Of a stretch of 64,000 nt of DNA, positions 10,912 through 18,800 are shown in pieces. A program made the position numbers and the translations under genes. The stretch spans positions 32,377,438-32,441,437 of the forward strand of contig JAGTTD010000001.1 in assembly GCA_018398585.1 (NCBI GenBank), given 5' to 3'. The first letter of the stretch is position 1; every line of letters begins with the position of its first letter. The DNA comes from Simmondsia chinensis (Eukaryota; Streptophyta; Magnoliopsida; Caryophyllales; Simmondsiaceae). The notes beneath the pieces were generated by a model. The model worked only from the letters and a program-made list of their open reading frames with translations. It was not told the DNA's origin and ran no database searches.

Positions 10912-11007
10912 ATTTAAAGACGGTTTCTGGCTCTCTATGGTAAATCTAGTCGGATCTCTACTAATGATTATAATCCTATGGAGTATTTCATAGCCATGAT
11001 AACATAA

Positions 11008-11335
11008 TTAAATACCATTGAAAATCATGACTGTTGGTGGGTAGACACAGGTCCCTCTAGGCATGTGTGTTATGATAAAAATTTGTTTAAGACCTATTGT
11101 GTTGTTGAGAGCGACCGTAAAATATTGCTAGGGGACTCTCAAACCGCAAATGTCTTAGGCATCGGTGACATAGAAATCAAATTTATCTCCAGGAAGATTA
11201 TAACTTTAAAAGATGTCCTTGATACTCCTGTGATTAGAAAGAATCTCGTTTCTGGTTATCTCTTGAATAAGGCAGGCTTTAAGTAGATTTTTGAATCTGA
11301 CCAAAATATTATTACTAAAAATGGTGTCTTTATCG
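11008..11335 (+). pseudogene. copia-2 protease, interrupted by an insertion
   Basis: After a stop at 11005-11007 the frame reads CWWVDTGPSRHVC (active-site DTG), then GDSQTANVLGIG and NLVSGYLLNKAGF, typical of copia proteases. A TAG at 11284-11286 interrupts it; the same frame continues to KNGVF and is cut at 11335 by the nested LTR element. Without the nested element and one copy of TATCG, the frame continues directly into the sequence at 13110. Confidence 0.85.
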
Positions 11336-11628
11336 TGTTACATGTAATTGTAGATCATTTAGGTAGTTGGTTTGTTAGTAGGGATAAAGAATTAGTAGTT
11401 AAGTTGGTTGAGTTGGTTAGGGACATTCTTGTGATGAGTTACAAAGTAACTCCTTAAATACATATGTAGATGGAGTCATTCAATAACAAGAATCAAATAC
11501 ATTTCTCATCTTCCTCTATTCTAATCTCTCATCTCCTTCTTCTAATTCTTTCTCTCACCTAACTCTCTTTCTCAATCTATCCTAACCCTAACCCTAAATC
11601 TTGGATACAATCTAATTGATTGTATCAA
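11336..11628 (+). repeat. 5' LTR of the RRM element
   Basis: Starts TGTTACATGTAATTG and ends GATTGTATCA. The second half (about 11495-11590) is a long C/T-rich strand with repeated TCTC, CTTC and TTCT words, followed by a short telomere-like CCTAACCCTAACCCTAAA near 11582-11599. Confidence 0.95.
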
Positions 11629-11630
11629 TT

Positions 11631-11642
11631 GGTATCAGAGCA
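11631..11642 (+). promoter_or_regulatory. Primer-binding site for initiator tRNA-Met
   Basis: TGGTATCAGAGC lies two bases after the LTR end. It is the standard plant LTR-retrotransposon primer site complementary to the 3' end of tRNA-iMet. Confidence 0.95.
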
Positions 11643-11667
11643 GGCAACGTACTGCGTATCGTGATCA

Positions 11668-12633
11668 ATGGACGAGGGCACGTGTAGCACCTCAGACATT
11701 CGACGCTTGGAGGCTCGGTTAGATGACACCGAGAACCGTCTTGAAGGTCGATTGAATGATCTTGATGAAAGATTGCAAGTAATGGTGACCGAGATGACTT
11801 CGATTAAGCAAGATCAAAGCAAAATGATGGAGATTCTGTGGAATTTGCAACGTCATCATCGACCTAGTGATGATGCTACCCTCTTGATCAAAGTCACGGA
11901 GGTTTTTTATACTGTAACTAAAGATGTTCTTCATCAGGTATTCTCTCGTTTTGGTCACATTGCAAAACTTGAAGTCATCTCATCATCAATTCTTGAGGTT
12001 AAAGCACGCATCGCATTTTCTTCAAGACAAAATGCGATTTCTGCATTTTTGTTCAATGGAAGAGCTATATATGACCATTGCTGTTACATGGATATTCAAT
12101 TTCTCAATCTTGAGCCTCAAGTATATAACATGACACAGCCTATTGGAGGGACACATGATGCATCATCTGATTGTCATAAGCACAATATAGTTAATGAAGT
12201 GAAATCAATTCATGTCAAGAGTGATTTCGGTATCAAAAGTGGCAGTAAAGTTACAACAACACAAGCTAAAGATAAAGTTTCAACCTCTTATGTTGACATT
12301 GTCGAGCCCAAACCTACACATGAAGTTGACGCATCTCCATCTACCGCTCAATTTAAAAAAGTTGAGGCATCTCCGTTGGTTATCACGAAATCAGTTGATT
12401 GTATGATTGATGGTAGAGCTCAAACCACGGACCATATTTCAAATCTTGAAGACAATGCAATTGTTGAAACACTTCTCACATTGGCATTTGGTGAAGACAT
12501 GAAGATATTTGGAGACAATAAACAGTACTATTTGGTTGAGGTTTCTTCGCGGTCCAATGAGATCAAGGAGTTCTTCAAGGGCAAGCGTAATTTTTCATAT
12601 GCAACAGAAGAAGCTATAACTTGGTACCATTGA
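11668..12633 (+). CDS. Element protein: coiled coil plus PTB-like RRM, 321 aa
   Basis: The ATG at 11668 lies 25 bp after the primer site and the frame is fully open to TGA at 12631-12633. Residues about 8-60 are heptad-rich (RRLEARLDDTENRLEGRL), a predicted coiled coil such as gag-like proteins use to assemble. Residues about 72-150 align by eye with the second RRM of plant PTB proteins: DVLHQVFSRFG, SRQNAISAFLFNGRAIYD, then CCYMDIQFLNL (PTBs have CCQLDIQFSNL). The usual PTB stretch KSAGFQALIQY is diverged here (SILEVKARIAF), so RNA-contact residues may differ. Residues 150-321 are Ser/Thr/Lys-rich and unrecognised. No zinc knuckle or catalytic domain. A role in packaging or binding the element's own RNA is inference; a captured domain without function is the alternative. 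Confidence 0.88.
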   Translation: MDEGTCSTSDIRRLEARLDDTENRLEGRLNDLDERLQVMVTEMTSIKQDQSKMMEILWNLQRHHRPSDDATLLIKVTEVFYTVTKDVLHQVFSRFGHIAKLEVISSSILEVKARIAFSSRQNAISAFLFNGRAIYDHCCYMDIQFLNLEPQVYNMTQPIGGTHDASSDCHKHNIVNEVKSIHVKSDFGIKSGSKVTTTQAKDKVSTSYVDIVEPKPTHEVDASPSTAQFKKVEASPLVITKSVDCMIDGRAQTTDHISNLEDNAIVETLLTLAFGEDMKIFGDNKQYYLVEVSSRSNEIKEFFKGKRNFSYATEEAITWYH

Positions 12634-12812
12634 TGCATCGTGCCACCTATTGTGTTGAGCAAAGTTCCGTGCTCGGTTTTGCTTTTGTTGTAACTGTTTT
12701 TATTTTTGATCCGGGGGGAACATATTCATCATTAGTTTGTATATCCTCCTCAAGTCATTTTTAAAAAAAAAAATCACCCTTGGGGACAAGGGTGCTGTAT
12801 TGGGGGAGGTAT
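12634..12812 (+). other. 3' non-coding region and polypurine tract of the RRM element
   Basis: Short untranslated stretch with an A run near 12762-12772, ending in TGGGGGAGGTA (12801-12811) directly before the 3' LTR, the expected plus-strand priming tract. Confidence 0.8.
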
Positions 12813-13104
12813 TGTTACATGTAATTGTAGATCATTTAGGTAGTTAGTTTGTTAGTAGGGGATAAAGAATTAGTAGTTAAATTGGTTGAGTTGGTTAGGG
12901 ACATTCTTGTGATGAGTTAAAAATAACTCTTTAAATACATATGTAGATGGAGTCACTCAATAACAAGAATCAAATACATTTCTTATTTTCCTCTATTCTA
13001 ATCTCTCATCTCCTTCTTCTAATTCTTTCTCTCACCTAACTCTCTTTCTCAATCTATCCTAACCCTAACCCTAAATCTTGGATACAATCTAATTGATTGT
13101 ATCA
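12813..13104 (+). repeat. 3' LTR of the RRM element
   Basis: Near-identical to 11336-11628, same TGTTACATG start and TTGTATCA end, including the pyrimidine-rich block and telomere-like motif. Confidence 0.95.
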
Positions 13105-13846
13105 TATCGGTCGAGGCTATACTTGTGATGATATGTTTAAACTCGATGTTAAAATCGGTAAAATTGCTCATATATCTGTTTATATTGTTTCATGTGTGAA
13201 TCTTTGGCATGCTAGACTTTGCCATGTGAATAGCAAGTATTTGAGTAATATGAGTTATCTATACTTACTACCCAAATTCGGAAATAACTTTGAAAAATGT
13301 GAAGTTTGTAGTATGACTAAAATTACTAAAGCGCCACATACGAAAGTAGAAAGAAATACCAAGTTGCTAGAATTAATCCACTCGGATATGTGTGAATTTG
13401 AAGGAGTATTAACGAGGGGTGGGAAAAGGTATTTTATAACCTTTATTGATGATTTTTCAAAATACTCTTGCGTATACCTTATGAAAAATAAAAGTAAAGC
13501 TTTTGAAAAATTAACAACTTTCATCAAAGAGGTAGAAAATCGTTTTGATAGAAAAATTAAAAGGTTTAGAACCGATAGAGGTAAAGAATATAGCATATGT
13601 GGCCTAATCGATTATATTCAATCTGTTGGTATAGTACATGAAGTCACCCATCCCTATTCTCCTCCCTCTAATGGTGTAGCGGAACGAAAAAATAGATCGT
13701 TAATTAACTTGACGAATGCCATGCTAGTTAGCTCCGGAGCCCCTAATAATCTATGGGAAGAGGCAATTCTCACTGCTAATTATATATTTAATAGAGTGCC
13801 TAGTAAGAAAATTTTAAAAAACACCCCACGAATTATGGAGGAATAG
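13105..13846 (+). pseudogene. copia-2 GAG-pre-integrase and integrase core
   Basis: Resumes the copia-2 frame after the nested element. LWHARLCHVNSKYL and CEVCSMTKITKAPH give the zinc-binding GAG-pre-integrase segment. The catalytic core shows HSDMCEF (first Asp), FRTDRGKEYS (second Asp) and NGVAERKNRS (Glu). The frame ends with TAG at 13844-13846, and the next segment continues in another frame. Confidence 0.88.
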
Positions 13847-14232
13847 AAAACCAAATTTGAGTTATCTAAGGGTATGGGGGTGTTTAGCATATGTGAGAAA
13901 AACTGATCCCAAAATTCTGAAGTTAGGAATAAGAGCAATAAGAAGTGTCTTTACAGGTTATACTTTGAATAGTAAAGCCTATAGATTTTTAGACCTTGAG
14001 AATAATATGGTAATAGAATCATTAGATGCAATATTTCATGAAGATAAATTTCCTTTTAAATCAAAAAATAGTGGGGGTAATAAAAATGATAAAAAGAATA
14101 ATTGATAATTATGCTAGTTCTTCCTAACCTAGAGAAGAGGCTAATCTTGAACCAATTAGAAGGAGAAAAAGACAAAGAATAGAAAAGGACTTTGGTTCTG
14201 ATTTTCTTTTATACCATATTCAAGATCCTTGT
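13847..14232 (+). pseudogene. copia-2 integrase C-terminal and linker region
   Basis: LRVWGCLAYVRKTDPK and FTGYTLNSKAYRFLD are the copia block after the integrase core. A Lys/Asn-rich linker follows with stops near 14105 and 14126, then RRRKRQRIEKDFGSDF, typical of the hinge before RT. Confidence 0.75.
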
Positions 14233-15365
14233 ATGTTTGTTGAGAACTTCATTTATGTGTTGGACAATGAACCTAAGTTAATTCATGAAGCTTTATCATC
14301 ATCGGACTCAGATTTTTGGAGAGAAGCAATAAATGATGAAATAGACTCTCTAATGACTAACAAAACATGGAAGCTAGCAGACTTACCTCCGGGATGCAAA
14401 GCCATAGGTTGCAAATAGGTATTTCATAGGAAACGTAAACCTGATGGTACCATAGACAAATTTAAAGCTAGATTGGTCGCTAAAGGTTTTAAACAAAAGG
14501 AAGATATAGATTTCTTGGATAACTATTCTCCAGTAACTAAAGTAACTTCCATAAAAATTTTGGTTGCTATAGCAGCTTTTCATAATTTATTGATCCATCA
14601 AATGCATGTAAAAACGACATTTTTAAATGGAGACTTAGAAGAAGAAATATATATGGATCAACCGGAAGGGTTTGTCCAACCACGGAATCAACATAAAGTT
14701 TGTAAATTAACAAAATCATTATATAGTCTCAAACAAGCCCCAAAACAATGGCATGAAAATTTTGATCTATGTTTAATTTCTAATGGATTTAAGTTGAATG
14801 AAACTGACAAGTGCATATACTATAAATCTGTTAATGATGTTCATGTCATTATCTGTCTATATGTAGATGATTTGTTAATTTTGGAACCAATCTAAGCATT
14901 ATCAATTCAACAAAGACTTTATTAAAGAGTGTCTTTGATATGAATGACATGGGTGAAGCAAATGTTATATTAGGGATAAAAATTACTAGAACTAATGATG
15001 GCATTTTTCGTGATCAATCCCACTATGTTGAAAAGATATTAAAGAAATTCAATATGTTTGATTGCTTTCCCGTTAGTACATCGTTAGACCCACATGTTTA
15101 TCTCTATCCGAATGATAATGATGCTGATATTATTAATCAAAGCGAGTATTCTAATGTAATTGGTAGTCTAAGATATGCTGCTGACACTACTAGACCTGAT
15201 ATTGCTTATGCCGTTGGTGCACTTAGTCGATTTACTAGTAGGCCTACGTTTGATCATTTGACTACTTTGAATCGTGTTATGAGATACTTCAAAAGAACTA
15301 TAAGTTACGGTTTATATTATAAAAATCACCCTGCTGTTCTTGAAGGTTTTAGTGATGCAAATTAG
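14233..15365 (+). pseudogene. copia-2 reverse transcriptase
   Basis: RVT_2 domain in pieces: FWREAINDEIDSLMTNKTW, a TAG near 14416, FKARLVAKGFKQKEDIDF, an altered QMHVKTTFLNGDL motif, SLYSLKQAPKQWHE and an intact YVDDLLIL catalytic box near 14860-14885. A frameshift immediately after the YVDD box (about 14880) and a stop separate it from NDMGEANVILGIK, TRPDIAYAVGALSRF and the thumb. The Asp of the usual QMDV motif is His here (QMHV), so even the palm is damaged. Confidence 0.88.
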
Positions 15366-15830
15366 AATTCTCATTCTGGTGATGCTGTTTCTACAAGTGG
15401 TTACTTGTTTACACTTGGTGGTGGAGCAATGAGTTGGAAATAAAAAAAACAAACAATTATTGCTAAATCAACCATGGAGGCTAAGCTTGTAGCTCTAGCC
15501 ACTGCTAGTGAGGAGGCATCGTGGTTAAGAGAACTATTATTTGACATTCCTATGTGGGACAGACTAGTACCACCTGTTCTCATACATTGTGATAGTACTG
15601 CAGCTGTTGGTAGGGTGCATAATAAATACTGTAATGGAAAATCCAGATCTATAAGAAGGACGCATAGTATAGTGAGGTCACACCTCTTGAATGGCGCCAT
15701 AAATCTTGATCATGTGAGAAGTGATGATAATATTGCGGATCCGCTAACAAAACCTCTAGCCAAGGGTAAGATCTGGGTTACATCAAGGGGAATGGGACTT
15801 AAGCCCGAAGAAGAAATTGTTCACCCATGA
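15366..15830 (+). pseudogene. copia-2 RNase H
   Basis: Starts in the GFSDAN context with a stop (15363-15365). It continues STSGYLFTLGGGAMSWK, a second stop, TIIAKSTMEAKLVALATA, then IHCDSTAAVGRVHNK and VRSDDNIADPLTKPL. RNase H would remove template RNA during reverse transcription. The order matches copia elements; two nonsense changes disable it. Confidence 0.85.
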
Positions 15831-16364
15831 GGATACCCTAAAAAGGGACAAACGAAACATGGAGTGATCGGGGGTTAGCATACGTTTTACTCTATTTTAG
15901 TCCATCCCTATGGTGCGGCATGCTTACTTGTGGCGATGTTGAGGTTGAGCTAGTTATGCTCTTAATGAGATCTATAGCCCCTATGTTGGGGTGGGGTGTA
16001 TGGCCACGAGTACACTCCTGATAGACCCACCTATATGAGTGTGGAAATAGGGCCGCTCCCTATGAGAGCTCGGGCTGACTCTCTAGAGCGCTCATGAAAC
16101 CAGGATGAAGCACATGGCCGTAATGTGCAAGCTTTAGAGAGCCTATGGGGCACTGAGGATACCATGTGTGTGAAGCACTCTACATGCCCTCAAGCAACTA
16201 AGATTTAAAAGCTAAGGCCACCGTAGTTCTAGTATGGGAGTCGCTGAAACACTAAGTGAGAGTTTAAAGGCATTGTCACTCTCATTATGCATGGGGTCCT
16301 CACTTAGCCAAAGGTTTCTTTAAAAAAAAAATTTAAAATTTAACTCTTATATTTTTCATTAAAA
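15831..16364 (+). other. copia-2 3' non-coding region
   Basis: Long untranslated stretch between RNase H and the purine tract, more GC-rich than its surroundings, with no coding frame of note. Confidence 0.6.
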
Positions 16365-16921
16365 TAAGTGGGGGAATGTTGGATATTTAATTAAAAATAT
16401 ATATTAATACATTATTTTTTAATTTAAACATGATTTGATTTTGATACATGATTTGACCGATTCTTTGGGGGTTACAAATTGAGAATTAAGAATATGTTTA
16501 ATGGCGCAACAGTACAATGGCTGGAGTTTTGCTTTTTATAAGCCAATAGTGTAAGCTTTGAAATTCACAAGGGAAAAGGAAAACTTAATTTGACGAAAAT
16601 TCCTTCTTAAATCAAACGTACTTTGTTTTGAGTTTTGCCAATTACTTCGGCTAAGTAAGGTGTTGTAAGGTTTGGCTTTCGAGGTTGTGCAGACCAAGAA
16701 AGTGTCAACAGTGGTTGGGTGTTGTATCCTGGAAGTAGCGCCCCGGTACCTGCTGCACCGGCTTAGATCCGAGAGGGGCGCGAAACCGTCTTAAAGAGAG
16801 CGTGATTCGCGCCTCGCTCAACTGTGACTTTATTGGTATTTCGTCATCTCTACGAGTCATTGGTAATATCATTCTACTTCATTTTTTTTTTGTATAATAT
16901 TTTTCGTATTTAGTTCCAACA
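16365..16921 (+). repeat. copia-2 polypurine tract and 3' LTR
   Basis: AAGTGGGGGAA immediately precedes the LTR, which starts TGTTGGATATTTAATT at 16377 and ends TTAGTTCCAACA at 16921. It matches 10376-10911 with scattered substitutions and small indels, so the element is old. Confidence 0.9.
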
Positions 16922-17247
16922 ATTATATAAAAAAAAAATATGAAGTACAAAATTGCATGAAAAACTTAACAAACTTACAATAGACTTTAAGGAAACCAAT
17001 TAAAAAAAATAATTTAAATATTTATAAATATACTAAATATTTTTAAAAAAAATATCTAAAGATACTTTAAAGGGTTATTTATAGTAGAGGTTTTTGAAAT
17101 TTTTTATTTTTTTTGGGTGTCAATTTCGTTTTTACACTTCTAATTGTGCCAATTTAGTTTTTCTGTAATTTATATTGTGTCAATTTGGTCCTTTGGTCAA
17201 ATTTAGACTAAGTTATTGATATAACTTGTAACAACACAATCACATTT
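16922..17247. repeat. Left arm of a large inverted-repeat element
   Basis: About 17040-17247 (TGTCAATTT and TGTGTCAATTTGGTCCTT blocks) is the inverted complement of 29700-29880, with weaker pairing outside. The interior of this large element carries the hAT and copia-3 insertions. Copia-2 lies directly to its left. Confidence 0.6.
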
Positions 17248-17255
17248 GATGCAAG

Positions 17256-17330
17256 TAGTGGTGGCCAGGGGCCGGGCCGGGCCGGGCCCGGGGTGTGCTA
17301 GGGCCCGGCCCGCTTTTTTTTATAGAAATA
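17256..17330. repeat. hAT left terminus and GC-rich subterminal motifs
   Basis: TAGTGGTGGCCA followed by repeated GGGCCGG units, sharply GC-rich against the AT-rich flank. Subterminal repeats of this kind are typical hAT transposase-binding sites. From about 17331 to 17686 the element is AT-rich and non-coding. Confidence 0.8.
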
Positions 17331-17686
17331 AAAAAAAATTTAAATAATACAAAGTCATTTTGTACTAAAATTATTGTAATTCATTGATAAATAATATGAG
17401 ATACAAATACATTTTTTTTCAAGCACTAATAATGCTAAATATACATGTTCAAAAAAAAAAATAATGCTAAGTATATGTAATAAAATAAAATATACAATAA
17501 GTAATGGTAAATATCTTATCAAAAAAAAATAGTAAATAAATAAAGTAACAAATACAAGTACAAATACAACGCAATTGGGGCCTAATATTTAAAAGTACAA
17601 ATTTGTTCATCAAAAAATACAAAGTTTGACATATGGGGGTGCGGTCGTCTTTTGACGTAAATAAATGACATACAAAAGTGTTGATA

Positions 17687-18121
17687 TCAGCCGCCTAGGG
17701 GGGTTTCTACGCCATCATTTGACGTATCAGTTGTGCGGTCGTCTTCTTCATTGCTCAATGAATCCAGTTTCATTCTCTGTTGATCTCTTGCCTCTGCTAG
17801 CAGCCAATCCTTCAAGCACAAGGACATCTCCAAGCTTGACGGCGATAGCTTGGCCCTCTTCATTCCAAGCAACCTGCCACCAAAACTGAAAGCACACTCC
17901 AATGCTATTGAAGACACTGGACAACTTAGTATATCACATGCCATGGTGGAAAGCACGGGATACTGGGTTTGGTTTGTGTTCCACCATTGTAAAAGGTCAA
18001 AATGCGGGTTGGCCGGTAGCCCGAAAATATGGACCAACGGTGTCCGCAAATAATAATCTAGCTCGTCACATGACGTGGGGGCTACTGTGGGCGTAAATTG
18101 CTCCAACAGCTTCCATGAATA
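17687..18121 (-). pseudogene. hAT transposase C-terminal part (hATC dimerisation domain)
   Basis: Carries the hATC signature: ELDYYLRTPLV, then FDLLQWWNTNQTQYPVLSTM, then PVSSIALECAFSFGGRLL, and an acidic C-terminal tail ending in a stop at 17687. In hAT transposases this domain mediates dimerisation and completes the catalytic fold. It is separated from the rest of the protein by the LTR element at 18122-23693. That insert plus its target duplication is 5577 bp, a multiple of three, so the frame is the same on both sides. Confidence 0.92.
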
Positions 18122-18780
18122 TGTTGGTGTATTTTCAAAATGTATGTGATTGTCCTATACTTAGTTAAGTGTTTTGAACTTGTATGGAATGTGTGTCGAC
18201 ACACAGGGCCCATGTGTCGATACACAATCCAACAGTGTCATTTGTATGTTGACACACAAATCTTACAGAATTACAGTAATATTTTGATAAGCTTGGGACG
18301 TCTTTTGAACCTTATTTTCTTATATTATTTTCCCCTATTATTTAAGAGAACACATATGAAATGTGTTTACTTGCAATAATTGTGTAATATTAAAAAGGAA
18401 AGTGACTCTTCATGAAGGGATGTGTCCCTTCTTGAAGAGACACTTGAAAAAATATAAATAGCACTTTGGGGGATTTATTTAAAAAGAGAAGAAAAGAGAA
18501 TTCTCTTTTCATGTTTTGAGAAATAAAATACAATTACAAGTAGCACTTGAAAAATTCATATTTGTGAAAGTCTTTGAAAAGGTTATTCTCATTCATCTCA
18601 CTATGTCTCTCCCTTTACATATTCTCTTCTTCATATATGGTTGTTGTTGTATCCCCGAAGATATTTCGTATACCGAAATAAGCCTTAAGGAAAGTGATTA
18701 CACGCCTCAACACCTGAGATCTCTCGGTTACCTGGTATTTTTGGGAAATTTTGCAAGTATTTCAATAATTTGTTCTAACA
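18122..18780 (+). repeat. 5' LTR of the non-coding LTR element
   Basis: Starts TGTTGGTGTATTTTC, ends TTTGTTCTAACA. It contains a perfect 14-bp palindrome GTGTGTCGACACAC (18191-18204) followed by related TGTGTCGATACACA and TGTTGACACACA copies. The downstream block with GTATCCCCGAAGATATTTCG is shared with the copia-6 LTR. Confidence 0.92.
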
Positions 18781-18800
18781 ATCTTAAGGCTCATATTCAT
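18781..18800 (+). promoter_or_regulatory. Atypical primer-site region
   Basis: The LTR is followed by ATCTTAAGGCTCATATTC rather than the usual TGG-initial tRNA complement. Copia-6 has nearly the same sequence in the same place. The LTR itself contains AAGCCTTAAGG, complementary to it over about nine bases. Confidence 0.5.

Larger units (their letters stand above)
11336..13104 (+). mobile_element. Non-autonomous LTR retrotransposon carrying a PTB-like RRM
   Basis: Complete 1769-bp element: 5' LTR 11336-11628, primer site 11631-11642, a 321-codon frame, purine tract 12801-12811, 3' LTR 12813-13104. It is flanked by perfect TATCG duplications (11331-11335 and 13105-13109). The two LTRs show about nine differences, so insertion is fairly recent compared with its decayed host. 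No protease, integrase or RT is coded; mobility must depend on enzymes from another element. The single protein contains an RRM of PTB type, which is not a usual LTR-retrotransposon component; capture from a cellular gene is inferred. Confidence 0.93.
10376..16921 (+). mobile_element. Ty1/copia element copia-2, both LTRs, nested insertion
   Basis: Two long direct repeats (10376-10911 and 16377-16921) with TG/CA ends bound the element. The flanking 5-mers ACTAT (10371-10375) and ATTAT (16922-16926) differ by one base, fitting an old target duplication. Gag is almost wholly deleted: only about 95 bp separates the 5' LTR from the protease frame. Pol is in copia order, with several stops and one clear frameshift. 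A second LTR element sits at the protease/integrase boundary. Confidence 0.93.

Noticed and set aside
10710..10943. 77-codon plus-strand frame in the copia-2 5' LTR
   Set aside because: Lies wholly in LTR/leader sequence, is not kept in the 3' LTR copy and has no recognisable domain.
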